The notes beneath the pieces were generated by a model, which saw only the letters and a program-made list of their open reading frames with translations, ran no database searches and was not told the origin of the DNA. The translations under genes and the position numbers were made by a program. A DNA stretch of 45,648 nucleotides, taken from Curvibacter sp. Lineage in GTDB: Bacteria > Pseudomonadota > Gammaproteobacteria > Burkholderiales > Burkholderiaceae_C. The stretch spans positions 1-45,648 of the forward strand of contig JAHRYV010000026.1 in assembly GCA_020621965.1 (NCBI GenBank). Direction: 5' to 3'. Below are positions 8,341 to 16,800 of this stretch, one piece after another. Every line of letters begins with the position of its first letter. Position 1 is the first letter of the stretch.

Positions 8341-9177
8341 TCAGAGGCCCAGGCGCTGGCAGATTTCCAGCGTGGCTGCGCTCTGGTTCATGCTGTAGAA
8401 GTGCAGCGCCGGGGCGCCACCAGCGCGCAGCTGCTCGCACAGCCCCGTCACCACATCCAGGCCGAAAGCCTTGATCGACGCCGTGTCGTCGCCATACGCC
8501 TGCAGGCGCAGGCGGATCCAGCGCGGGATCTCGGCGCCGCAGGCGTCACTGAAACGCATCAGCTGCGTGGAGCTGGTGATGGGCATGATGCCCGGCACCA
8601 CCGGCACCGTCACGCCCAGCGCGTCCGCCTCTTCGACGAAGCGGAAGTAGGCATCGGCGTTGTAGAAATACTGCGTGATGGCCGAATCGGCCCCGGCCTT
8701 GACCTTGGCCACGAAGGCCTGCAGGTCGGACGCCGGCGACTTGGCCTGCGGATGCACCTCCGGGTAGGCCGCCACCTCGATGTGAAAGTGGTCGCCAGTC
8801 TCGGCGCGGATGAAAGCCACCAGATCGCTGGCGTACTGGAACTCGCCGCCGGCGCCGTAGCCGCTGGGCAGGTCGCCGCGCAGCGTGACCAGGCGCTTGA
8901 CACCCATGGCCTTCAACGTGGCCAGATTCTCGCGCATGGTGGCCTGGGTGGCACCGATGCAGGAGATGTGCGAGGCCGCGTCCATGCCCTCGGCCAGGAT
9001 CTCGCGCACGGCGGCAAAGGTGCCTTCCTGGGTGGAGCCGCCGGCACCGTAGGTAACCGAGCAGAACTCAGGTTTCAAAGCCTTGAGCTGCTGGCGCACG
9101 GCCCGCAGCTTCTCCACGCCCTCGGGGGTCTTGGGCGGGAAGAACTCGATGCTGATGGGGAGTTGTTGCAGGCTCAT
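8341..9177 (-). CDS. metF: 5,10-methylenetetrahydrofolate reductase
   Basis: Flavoprotein that reduces 5,10-methylene-THF to 5-methyl-THF for methionine synthesis. From ATG 9177 (MSLQQLPISIEFFPP) it has 278 residues; Glu11 in IEFFPPK is the conserved catalytic Glu at the barrel entrance. Other family blocks are VTYGAGGS, LRGDLP and the FFYN-like segment (QYFYNADAYFRF). It lies 10 bp after tlyA and should be the last gene of the ahcY-tlyA-metF operon, so it is probably under the same SAH riboswitch. E. coli MetF is slightly longer (296 residues). Confidence 0.96.
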   Translation of the reverse strand: MSLQQLPISIEFFPPKTPEGVEKLRAVRQQLKALKPEFCSVTYGAGGSTQEGTFAAVREILAEGMDAASHISCIGATQATMRENLATLKAMGVKRLVTLRGDLPSGYGAGGEFQYASDLVAFIRAETGDHFHIEVAAYPEVHPQAKSPASDLQAFVAKVKAGADSAITQYFYNADAYFRFVEEADALGVTVPVVPGIMPITSSTQLMRFSDACGAEIPRWIRLRLQAYGDDTASIKAFGLDVVTGLCEQLRAGGAPALHFYSMNQSAATLEICQRLGL

Positions 9178-9187
9178 CGGGGCCTCT

Positions 9188-9946
9188 TCATTTGATCGCA
9201 TGGATGAAAAATTCGCGGTTGCCGTCGCCACCTTCGATGGGCGAGTCGAACCAGTCCTGCACCGCCAGATCCAGGGCCGAGCAAGCATCGCGCAGGCGCT
9301 GCTCGACGAAGGCATAGAGTGCGGCGTCGCGCACGATGCCGCCCTTGCCCACCTGGCCCGGCTGCAGCTCGAACTGCGGCTTGACCAGCATCAGCAGATG
9401 GCCGCCGGACTTGAGCAGCGGCACCACGGCCGGCAGCACCAGGGTCTGCGAGATGAAGGACAGGTCACCCACCAGCAGGTCGAAGCCGGTTTCGAGCACC
9501 TCGTCACCGGCCAGGGCTTCGGCAATCGCCTCGGGGTCGCGCGCATTGACCTTCTCGATGCAGAGCACGCGGGGATCGTCGCGCAGGCTGGCGTGCAATT
9601 GCGCCTGCCCCACATCCAGCCCCACCACCCGCGCGGCCCCGGCCTGCAGCAGGCAGTCCGTGAAACCGCCGGTGGACTGGCCGACATCCAGGCAGGTACG
9701 CCCCTGCACGGAGAGACCGACGCGCTTGAGCGCGGCCTCCAGCTTGAGGCCGCCGCGCGAGACGTAACGCGCCTCCGCATCGTCGAGCAGACGCAGCTGC
9801 GCGTCGTCCGGCACCTCGTCGCCGTTCTTGACAACGCGCCTCCACACCTCACCCTGCAGCCACTCCACCCCACCCGCAATCAGGCGCTGGGCCTGGGAGC
9901 GGGTGCTGGCGAGCTGGCGCTGGACCAGCAGTTGATCAACCCGCAT
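9188..9946 (-). CDS. tlyA: TlyA-family rRNA 2'-O-methyltransferase (S4 + FtsJ domains)
   Basis: Predicted SAM-dependent methyltransferase of the TlyA/hemolysin A family; the mycobacterial member methylates 16S and 23S rRNA cytidines. From ATG 9946 it has 252 residues: an N-terminal S4 RNA-binding domain ([19 protein letters not shown], about 1-60), then a Rossmann-like methyltransferase with DVGQSTGGFTDCLLQAGA (SAM loop) and LVGDLSFIS. The start overlaps the ahcY stop as TGATG, so translation is probably coupled. The start is chosen at the S4 motif; the longer in-frame extension is only read-through from a frameshifted ahcY. Its position inside a SAM/SAH cycle operon is conserved in related bacteria as far as I know. 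Confidence 0.92.
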   Translation of the reverse strand: MRVDQLLVQRQLASTRSQAQRLIAGGVEWLQGEVWRRVVKNGDEVPDDAQLRLLDDAEARYVSRGGLKLEAALKRVGLSVQGRTCLDVGQSTGGFTDCLLQAGAARVVGLDVGQAQLHASLRDDPRVLCIEKVNARDPEAIAEALAGDEVLETGFDLLVGDLSFISQTLVLPAVVPLLKSGGHLLMLVKPQFELQPGQVGKGGIVRDAALYAFVEQRLRDACSALDLAVQDWFDSPIEGGDGNREFFIHAIK

Positions 9947-11326
9947 CAATAACGATACGTGTCGGGCTTGTACGGGCCCTGCTTGGGCACGCCGATGTAG
10001 GCCGCCTGCTCGTCGCTCAGCTCGGTCAGCATGGCGCCCACCTTCTTCAGGTGGGCGCGCCATCATCAGGTGCTTGGGCACGTAGACCTTGCCCTGCTCA
10101 TAGTATTCGCTGTGCGTGAACAGCTCGATCTGGGCGATGGTCTGGTTGGCCGACGAGCTCATCACGAAGCTCAGGTGGCCGGTACCGCAGCCGGGTTCTC
10201 AGGCGGCCTTGGCCAGCAGGATGGTGCTGCCGTCCGGGAAGATCCGTGGTCGACCTGGGCTTGATCTCTTCCCGCCATTCTCTTCGACTTGGCGACCCGA
10301 TCGTTGTCGAAGTGGCCGATGTTGCGGACGATGGACTGATCCTTCATCTTGGCCATATGCCGTAGGTGATGACGTCGCAGTTGCCGGTGGTGGTGACGAG
10401 ATGTCGGCCTTGTCGGCGTAGTCCATGGTCACACCTTGCAGCCTTCCATGGCGGCGGGGGCATTGATCGGTCGATCTCAGTCACCCAGACCTGAGCGCTG
10501 AGGCACGCAGGGCCTGGGCCGAGCCCTTTACCCGCATCGCCGTACGCCCTGGGCGACGCCGGCAATCATCACGTCGGTGGCAACCCGGTAAATCCACCAG
10601 CGATTCGCGGCAGCCGTACAGGTTGTCGAACTTGCTCTTGGTCACCGAATCGTTGACGTTGATGGCACGGAACATCAGCGTGCCCTTGGCGGACATTTCC
10701 TTCAGGCGGTGCACGCCGGTGGTGGTCTCTTCGGTCACGCCGATGATCTGGGCGCCCTTGCGGCTGTACCAGGTCGGGTCCACGGCCAGCTTGGCTTTGA
10801 TGGCGGCAAACAGCTCGCGCTCTTCCTCGCTCTTGGGGTTGGCGATCAGCGAGGCATCCTTCTCGGCGTTCTTGCCCAGGTGCATCAGCAGGGTGGCGTC
10901 ACCACCGTCGTCCAGGATCATGTTCGGGCCTTCGCCCTCCGAACCCTTGGGGCCGAAGTCGAAGATGCGGTGGGTGTAGTCCCAGTAGTCCTTGAGCGAC
11001 TCGCCCTTGTAGGCAAACACCGGCGTGCCCTTGGCCACCAGGGCGGCGGCGGCGTGGTCCTGGGTGGAGAAGATATTGCAGGAAGCCCAGCGCACTTCGG
11101 CGCCCAGGGCTTCCAGCGTTTCCACCAGCACCGCCGTCTGGATGGTCATGTGCAGCGAGCCGGTGATGCGCGCGCCCTTGAGGGGCTGCTTGACCGCGAA
11201 TTCCTCGCGGATGGCCATCAGGCCGGGCATCTCGGTTTCGGCGATGCGGATTTCCTTGCGGCCCCAGTCGGCCAGCGTCAGATCGGCAACAACGTAGTCT
11301 TGGGCGGGTTTGAGAACAGCACTCAT
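9946..11326 (-). CDS. ahcY: S-adenosylhomocysteine hydrolase, 3' half broken by many indels
   Basis: NAD-dependent enzyme that splits SAH into adenosine and homocysteine, relieving inhibition of methyltransferases. The 5' half from ATG 11326 is intact: [40 protein letters not shown] and the block ending [25 protein letters not shown]. From about 10600 down to 9980 the frame breaks repeatedly, yet recognisable pieces remain in all three frames ([38 protein letters not shown], and the final KPDTYRY stop). The residue order is that of a complete enzyme of about 475 residues, so I judge these indels to be sequence errors. The stop TGA (9946-9948) overlaps the tlyA ATG. An SAH riboswitch precedes the gene. 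Confidence 0.92.
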
Positions 11327-11401
11327 GTGGACTCCAATCAAAGTTGAACGCCCACCGGATCGCCTGGAAGAGACAGCCTCACCGCACAGCAAACCAGTGG
11401 G

Positions 11402-11496
11402 TGAGCGCAGTTGGAAGACAGGGTGGTACACCCTGGGGTCCGAGCCTAACCCGTCGGCCTGCTTCAACAGGCGGGACGAGCCGCAACGCTCCTCGG
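11402..11496 (-). promoter_or_regulatory. SAH riboswitch aptamer upstream of ahcY
   Basis: The - strand RNA carries the SAH riboswitch pattern: CCGAGGAGCGUUGC at the 5' side (11496-11483), UUAGGCUCGG in the middle, and CAACUGCGCUCA at the 3' side. P1 pairs CCGAG (11492-11496) with CUCGG (11440-11444). The pseudoknot pairs GAGCG (11487-11491) with CGCUC (11403-11407), extended by GUUG (11484-11487) with CAAC (11410-11413). An extra stem holds CCUG/CAGG between. Its position 75 nt before the ahcY ATG matches the known role: bound SAH turns on ahcY. Confidence is high because both sequence and pairing agree with the family. Confidence 0.93.
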
Positions 11497-11505
11497 AAAA
11501 TCGTG

Positions 11506-11511
11506 ATTATA
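11506..11511 (-). promoter_or_regulatory. -10 box of the ahcY operon promoter
   Basis: A perfect TATAAT lies on the - strand 9 nt upstream of the riboswitch 5' end, so transcription would begin at or just before the aptamer. The -35 position (11529-11534) reads GAGCGG and is poor. The next gene upstream, the nitronate monooxygenase, ends at 11544, so the promoter fills the intergenic gap. Confidence 0.7.
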
Positions 11512-11543
11512 CGAAGCCGGCCCCGCGCCCGCTCGCCGGGGGT

Positions 11544-12578
11544 TCAAAGGCCCGCCAAGGTACGCGTCAGTTGCGCCGCCGGCACGGCGCGGCAGCCGCT
11601 GGTGTTCTGCCCGGCCCACAGCGGCGAGAAATCGCCGCGGCCCGCGGCCTCGGCCTTGGCGCGCAGCGGGGCGATGGCCGCCGTGGCCAGCGGGAAGGCC
11701 GGCGCCAGGTGGCTCAGCGGCCCCTGCTCGCGCATCAGGCGGGTCAGGATGCCGCGTGCCGGGCGGCCGGTGTAGAGATTGGTCAGCGCCGTGTGGCGCG
11801 CCGCCTCGCTCTGCAGGGCCGCGCGGTGGAGCGCGCTGGTCGTGGCTTCCGGGCACAAGAGATAGGCGGTGCCGACCTGCGCCCCCGCCGCACCCAGCGC
11901 CAGCGCCGCCCGCACCCCAGCCGCATCGGCAATGCCGCCGGCCGCCACCACCGGCACGCGCACCGCACGCACGATCTGCGGCAGCAGCGCAAACGTGCCC
12001 ATCTGCGTGCTCAGGTCCTCGCTCAGGAAGAGGCCGCGGTGACCGCCGGCCTCCAGCCCCTGGGCGATGATGACGTCCACACCGCGCGCCTCCAACCAGC
12101 GCGCCTCTTCCACCGTGGTGGCGGAGGAGATCACCTTGGCACCCCAACCGCGCACACGCGCCAGCAGGGCCTCGTCCGGCAGGCCGAAATGGAAACTCAC
12201 CACCGGCGGTTGGAACTCGGTCAGCAGCTCCGCCGCCTCCACGTCGAAGGGCCGGCGCCCCGAGCCGTCGGGGATGGCGGCCGGATCGACATCGAACTCG
12301 CGGTAGTAGTGCGCCAGGCTCTGCCGCCACATCGCCTCGCGCGTGGCATCCGGCTCGGGCGCCCGGTGGCAGAAGAAATTCACGTTGTAAGGCCGCTGCG
12401 TCTGGGCGCGGATCTTGGTGAGCTCGGCACGCAGGGCCTGCGGTGTGAGCATGGCGCAGGGCAGCGAGCCCAGGCCGCCGGCATCGGACACCGCGATCGC
12501 CAGCGCGCTGTCCTGCACACCGGCCATGGGCGCCTGGATGATGGGCAACTCGATGCCCAGTAATTGCTGAAGGTCCAT
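11544..12578 (-). CDS. Nitronate monooxygenase family flavoprotein
   Basis: FMN-dependent TIM-barrel enzyme of the nitronate monooxygenase (2-nitropropane dioxygenase) family; oxidises alkyl nitronates, or acts as a related NAD(P)H:quinone reductase. The 344-residue protein opens with the FMN-binding LPIIQAPMAGVQDS, has VSFHFGLP (the conserved His around 129-132), GLEAGGHRG and the C-terminal phosphate site VVAAGGIADAAG...LGAAGAQVGTAYL. Start ATG 12578 fits the domain start. It diverges from prfC across about 180 bp. The real substrate is unknown; the family name is often given loosely. Confidence 0.88.
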   Translation of the reverse strand: MDLQQLLGIELPIIQAPMAGVQDSALAIAVSDAGGLGSLPCAMLTPQALRAELTKIRAQTQRPYNVNFFCHRAPEPDATREAMWRQSLAHYYREFDVDPAAIPDGSGRRPFDVEAAELLTEFQPPVVSFHFGLPDEALLARVRGWGAKVISSATTVEEARWLEARGVDVIIAQGLEAGGHRGLFLSEDLSTQMGTFALLPQIVRAVRVPVVAAGGIADAAGVRAALALGAAGAQVGTAYLLCPEATTSALHRAALQSEAARHTALTNLYTGRPARGILTRLMREQGPLSHLAPAFPLATAAIAPLRAKAEAAGRGDFSPLWAGQNTSGCRAVPAAQLTRTLAGL

Positions 12579-12759
12579 GAGCGACTCCTGTCGGCGCCCG
12601 GCCCGGCCGGCCGGCGCCCCTGTTGGCCTGCCTCACACTGTACAGGAGCAGCGGTTAAAATTTGGGCATCCGCAAGCGCCGGCCCGTTCTGCACGGAGCC
12701 GACCTGCCTCTCGTCTGCCCTGGCCGCGCCGCGCGCCGGCCTCACCTTCTGGAACCCTT

Positions 12760-14365
12760 GTGTCCTACGCCCCTGAAACCCGGCGCCGCCGCACCTTTGC
12801 CATCATCTCGCACCCCGACGCGGGTAAAACGACGCTGACCGAGAAGCTGCTGCTGTTCTCGGGCGCGATCCAGATCGCCGGTTCGGTCAAGGCGCGCAAG
12901 GCCTCGCGTCACGCCACCTCGGACTGGATGGAGATCGAGAAACAACGCGGCATCTCGGTGGCCAGCTCGGTGATGCAGATGCAGTACCGCGACCACGTGA
13001 TCAACCTGCTCGACACGCCCGGCCACAAGGACTTCTCCGAGGACACCTACCGTGCTGACCGCCGTGGACTCGGCGCTGATGGTGTCGACGCCGCCAACGG
13101 CGAAGCCAAACCCTGCCTGATCAGGTCTGCCGCCGGCACACGCCCATCCGCCTTCGTCAACAAGATGGACCGCGAGGTGCGCGACCCGCTGGACATCCTG
13201 GACGAAGTGGAACGCGAACTCGGTATGCCCTGCGTGCCCATGACCTGGCCCGTGGGCCAAGGCAAGAGCTTCGGCGGCATCATCAACCTGCGCACCCAGG
13301 CCATGACCGTGTTCGAGTCGGGCAGCGAACGCCGCCCGCAGGATTTCGACACCATCCCGCTGAGCGACCGCGAGGCGCTCATCCAGCGCTTCGGCTCCGA
13401 ATTCGAAGCCGCCGAAGAAAGCATGGAGCTGGCCACCGGCGCCTCGCCGACGTTTGACCGCGCGGCCTTCCTCGCCGGCAAGCAGACCCCGGTGTTTTTC
13501 GGCTCCGGCGTCAACAACTTCGGCGTCATGGAAGTGCTGGACGCGCTCGTTGACCTGGCACCCTCGCCTGGCCCGCGCACCAGTTCGCTGGTGGTCAACA
13601 AGCAGACCGTGGTGAAGGAAATGCAGCCCGACGACGCGGCCTTCTCCGGCGTGGTGTTCAAGGTGCAGGCCAATATGGACGCCAACCACCGCGACCGCAT
13701 CCTTCGTGCGCGTCTGCTCGAGCAATATTCGCCGGGCATGAAGCTGGTGCAACGCTCGACAGGGGCTGCGCCCCACCTCGTGGTGACCTTCGAGCCAGCG
13801 CCGCGAGGCGGTGGAAGAAGCCTACGCCGGCGACATCGTGGGTTTCACCACGCACGGCGGCGTGCAGCTGGGCGACACCATCACCGACGGCTCCATCGCC
13901 CTGCAGTACACCGGCCTGCCTTTCTTCGCGCCCGAACTCTTCATGACCGTGGTGCTCAAGAACCCGCTGCGCACCAAACAGCTGCAGCAGGGCCTGGCCC
14001 AGCTGGGCGAAGAAGGCGCCATCCAGGTCTTCCGCCCCGAGATGGGCGGCAATATGCTGCTGGGCGCCGTCGGCCAGTTGCAGTTCGAAGTGGTGCAGCA
14101 CCGCCTGAAGGGCGAGTACGACGCCGACGTGCGGCTGGAAGGCTGCCAGTACACCGGCGCGCGCTGGATCACCGCGGATACGCCGGCCGAACTCAAGGCC
14201 TTCGTCGACGCCTACCCCACGCGCATGGCGCGCGACGCGGCCGACACGCTGGCTTATCTGTGCACCTCACCGTACGACGTGCGGCTGGCGCAGGAGCGGT
14301 TCCCGAAGATCCACTTCCATCCGCTGCGGGAGCATGCGGGCCTGGCGCTGCAGAGCGCGGGCTGA
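12760..14365 (+). CDS. prfC: Peptide chain release factor 3, frame broken at two places
   Basis: GTPase that recycles RF1/RF2 from the ribosome. A GTG start at 12760 gives (M)SYAPETRRRRTFAIISHPDAGKTTL, where HPDAGKTT is the G1 loop, and DTPGHKDFSEDTYR is G3. Family sequence continues to the C-terminal LAQERFPKIHFHPLREH. Two indel clusters break it: about 13052-13150, where roughly five residues are missing around the DAANGVEAQT block, and about 13695-13815, after which the remainder continues in another frame to the TGA at 14363-14365. Both lie in conserved stretches whose pieces are recognisable, so sequence error is more likely than true loss. The stop abuts the stop of the convergent hydrolase gene. 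Confidence 0.9.
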
Positions 14366-15274
14366 TCAAGGCGCGGCGAACCACGCCGCGACCGCCTGCT
14401 GAAACCGCGCATGGCCTTTCTGCAGGTGCAGCATGTGCCCGCCACCGGGCACCACCACGTACTGCTTGTCCGGGTTCGGCAAGGCCTGGAAGAAAGGCAG
14501 CAGGCCATCGAGGTCGGCCACGTCGTCGTACTGGCCGTGGATCATCATGACCGGCACCGTGATCTGCGTCGGGTCCACCAGCGGCAGGCGCGTGAGCAGA
14601 TCCACCTGCGGACCAGTCGGCGACCTAGTCTCGACCTGCGCCGCCGTATGGGCAAACGCGTCGATGACCGCTGGCTCGTTGACCTCGTCCGGCGTCAGGG
14701 AATGGAAGCGCAGCTTCCAGCCGGGCTCGGAGATGCGGATGTAGGGCGCGCGCTGGAAGGTCGCCAGCCGGGGCCGGCGTGACACCAGGTCCGGGCTGGC
14801 CGCGTGCATCTGGGCGTAGCTGATGTAGCGTTTCACCTTCTGCGGATGCGCCATGACGAACTGGCCGCCGTACTGCGTGCCCCAGGACCAGGCCAGCAGC
14901 TGCACCTGCGCCACGCCGCGCAGCTGGCGGATGTGGTCCACCACCGCGTCCAGGTCAGCGGCAGCCTGCTCGGTGCGCAGATGGTCCTCGGGCTTGGTGG
15001 AGCGGCCGAAGCCGCGCATGTCGGGCGCAAAGACGTCATAGCCCCGGCGCGCCAGGAAGTCCATCAGGCTGTAGCCGGGATGGCCCGGCACCTGCAGGTC
15101 GAAGCTCTCGCGCCCGGCCGTGGCCGAGCCGTGCGCCAGCACGACCACCGGCCGGCCCTGCGGGTCGCCCTGGCATTTCTCCCAGACGAACAGCCGCAGA
15201 TCGTCCCGCGCCACCCTGTGCTGCGTGCCCTGCGGCGGCTGTTCTTCCATTTTCATGTGCTCGTGCTTGCTCAA
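14366..15274 (-). CDS. Alpha/beta-fold hydrolase
   Basis: 302-residue serine hydrolase-type protein with no signal peptide. The oxyanion segment VVLAHGSA (about 44-51) precedes the nucleophile elbow AWSWG, with Ser130; the first small residue of the usual GxSxG is Ala here. The acid is probably Asp250 or Asp251 in HGQYDDVAD, and the base His280 in GGGHML. APDMRGFGRS is the usual strand-loop motif of esterases, epoxide hydrolases and haloperoxidases. The substrate cannot be named. Its stop codon touches the prfC stop in a tail-to-tail arrangement. Confidence 0.85.
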   Translation of the reverse strand: MSKHEHMKMEEQPPQGTQHRVARDDLRLFVWEKCQGDPQGRPVVVLAHGSATAGRESFDLQVPGHPGYSLMDFLARRGYDVFAPDMRGFGRSTKPEDHLRTEQAAADLDAVVDHIRQLRGVAQVQLLAWSWGTQYGGQFVMAHPQKVKRYISYAQMHAASPDLVSRRPRLATFQRAPYIRISEPGWKLRFHSLTPDEVNEPAVIDAFAHTAAQVETRSPTGPQVDLLTRLPLVDPTQITVPVMMIHGQYDDVADLDGLLPFFQALPNPDKQYVVVPGGGHMLHLQKGHARFQQAVAAWFAAP

Positions 15275-15309
15275 GTAGAGTTGGGCAAATTCTCCCCGAA
15301 ATCCACCGC

Positions 15310-16089
15310 ATGCTGCCCCTGGACCACTGGCCTGTCGATCAACGCCGCCGCATCAGCGGCGTGCTGACCGACATCGACGACACGCTGACCACCGCGGGCG
15401 CCATCACGGCCGACGCGCTGCAGGCGCTGGCGGCTCTGCGCGCCGCCGGCCTGCACGTGATCCCGGTCACCGGCCGCCCGGTCGGCTGGAGCGTGCCCTT
15501 TGCACAACGCTGGCCGGTGGACGCCATCGTGGCGGAAAACGGCGCGGTGGCGCTGGTGGACGCCGGCACGCGCAAGATCTACCAGCAGGACGCGACCACC
15601 CGCGCGGCCAACTACACGCGCCTGCAAGAGGTGGCGCAGTGCGTGCTGCGCGAAGTGCCGGGCGCCACGCTGGCGCAGGACAGCCCGGGGCGCGAGACCG
15701 ACATCGCCATCGACCACAGCGAATTCACCCACCTGCCGCAAGAGCGCATCGAGCAGGTGGTGGCCATCATGCGGCGCGAGGGCCTGCACGCCACCGTCAG
15801 CAGCATCCACATCAACGGCTGGATCGGCGCGCACGACAAGCTGGCCGGGGCGCGCTGGATCGTGCGCGAGCTGCTGGGCCGCGAGCTGGACGATGAACTC
15901 GACCACTGGGTCTACGTCGGCGACTCGACCAACGACCAGCTGATGTTCCAGCATTTTCCGCATAGCGTGGGCGTGGCCAACATCCGGCGCTTCGCGGCGG
16001 CGCTGACGCACCAGCCGCGTTACATCACGCCCAGCGAGCGCGGTGCCGGTTTTGCCGAGCTGGCGCGGGCCGTACTTGCCGCGCGCTGA
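15310..16089 (+). CDS. HAD-superfamily (type IIB, Cof-like) phosphatase
   Basis: 259-residue cytoplasmic phosphatase-like protein. Motif I is TDIDDTLT, with nucleophile Asp21 and acid Asp23; motif II is PVTGRP; a lysine in HDKLAGARW serves as motif III; motif IV is VGDSTND. The insertion between motifs II and III marks it as subclass IIB, close to mannosyl-3-phosphoglycerate or sucrose-phosphate phosphatases and Cof proteins. The substrate is unknown. The start is close to the divergent hydrolase gene (35-bp gap), so the two promoters must overlap. Confidence 0.88.
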   Translation: MLPLDHWPVDQRRRISGVLTDIDDTLTTAGAITADALQALAALRAAGLHVIPVTGRPVGWSVPFAQRWPVDAIVAENGAVALVDAGTRKIYQQDATTRAANYTRLQEVAQCVLREVPGATLAQDSPGRETDIAIDHSEFTHLPQERIEQVVAIMRREGLHATVSSIHINGWIGAHDKLAGARWIVRELLGRELDDELDHWVYVGDSTNDQLMFQHFPHSVGVANIRRFAAALTHQPRYITPSERGAGFAELARAVLAAR

Positions 16090-16119
16090 ATACACGCGCC
16101 TCAAATCTCAGCGCCCGAC

Positions 16120-16154
16120 TTTTCCACACTCGCCGTGGGAAACTGTGTGGATAA
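16120..16154. other. Inverted pair of DnaA-box-like 9-mers
   Basis: TTTTCCACA at 16120-16128 matches TTWTNCACA, and TGTGGATAA at 16146-16154 is a perfect TTATCCACA on the other strand. They face each other with 17 bp between, in the 156-bp gap between the HAD gene and the cytochrome gene. The pair can also fold as an RNA stem (UCCACAC/GUGUGGA). Confidence 0.4.
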
Positions 16155-16208
16155 ATAGCGGGACAACTCCGGCAAGCCGCGCCGGCATTGGCTGGTGACG
16201 GCCTGCCC

Positions 16209-16251
16209 AAATAGCGGGCGCCCGGTCTCCCTGCGGCACGCCCCGCTATTT
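16209..16251 (-). terminator. Inverted repeat at the cytochrome c gene end
   Basis: AAATAGCGGG (16209-16218) and CCCGCTATTT (16242-16251) form a perfect 10-bp inverted repeat around a 23-nt loop. The second arm contains the TAG stop of the cytochrome gene, and the stem ends in UAUUU on the - strand. A third copy of the same 10-mer is at 16153-16162. A weak terminator is the simplest reading. Confidence 0.45.
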
Positions 16252-16725
16252 CTTGCGCTGGCTGGCCTCGACCTCCTCGTGCAGCCGGCGCACGTCCGGC
16301 GGCCAGGTGGACTTGATGTAGGACAGCACGGCCACGATGTCCTCGTCCGCCAGCACACCCTCGTACCGCGGCATGGCGCTCTGGTAGTCCGCTCCGGCAT
16401 AACGCTGCACGCCGTACTTGGTGATGTTGAACAGCACCTCACCGGGGTGGTGCCAGGTGTGGCCGCTGCGGTCGTGCGGCGGCGCAGGCAGCAGGCCGTC
16501 CGGGCCGGGCTCGCGCCAGTGCGCTTGCCCTGCCAGGTTGGTGCCGTGGCACTGTGCGCAGTGCTGGACGTAGACAGCCTGGCCGCGTGCCACCACGGCG
16601 GCATCGTCCGGTCGCAACAGGCCGGACGATGCCGGCGCGTGCAGCAGCCAGTAGCCGCCACCCGCCAGCAGCGCGGCCATTAGCGTCAGCGCCAGCGCTG
16701 TCCGCGGTTTCGTAGAGCGGCCCAT
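16246..16725 (-). CDS. Membrane-anchored class I cytochrome c
   Basis: 159-residue c-type cytochrome. An uncleaved hydrophobic segment at about 9-29 anchors or exports it. The haem site is CAQCH (Cys56, Cys59, His60), and the sixth ligand is probably Met118 in SAMPRYEG. It lacks a second haem motif. It lies 75 bp after the argD-type aminotransferase gene on the same strand; a functional link is not evident. It likely acts as a periplasmic electron carrier, but no oxidase or dehydrogenase partner is in the window. Confidence 0.92.
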   Translation of the reverse strand: MGRSTKPRTALALTLMAALLAGGGYWLLHAPASSGLLRPDDAAVVARGQAVYVQHCAQCHGTNLAGQAHWREPGPDGLLPAPPHDRSGHTWHHPGEVLFNITKYGVQRYAGADYQSAMPRYEGVLADEDIVAVLSYIKSTWPPDVRRLHEEVEASQRKK

Positions 16726-16800
16726 GTCCCAGCCTTTCCCGGAGTGCTGGCCCGATGATAGGTCAGCCAGGTACCAGGACCATGGGCCGCACGGGCCGCC

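Noticed and set aside
10032..10062. Strong hairpin GGCGCCCACC...GGTGGGCG
   Set aside because: It lies inside the conserved KKVGAM coding block of ahcY and is made by codon choice; not a terminator since no U-run follows.
5083..14365. rplM, ahcY and prfC as true pseudogenes
   Set aside because: Indels cluster in short patches, protein residues are conserved on both sides, and at least rplM is essential; sequence error explains all of them.
16120..16154. Replication origin
   Set aside because: Only two boxes, no AT-rich unwinding region and no dnaA, dnaN or gidA genes nearby.
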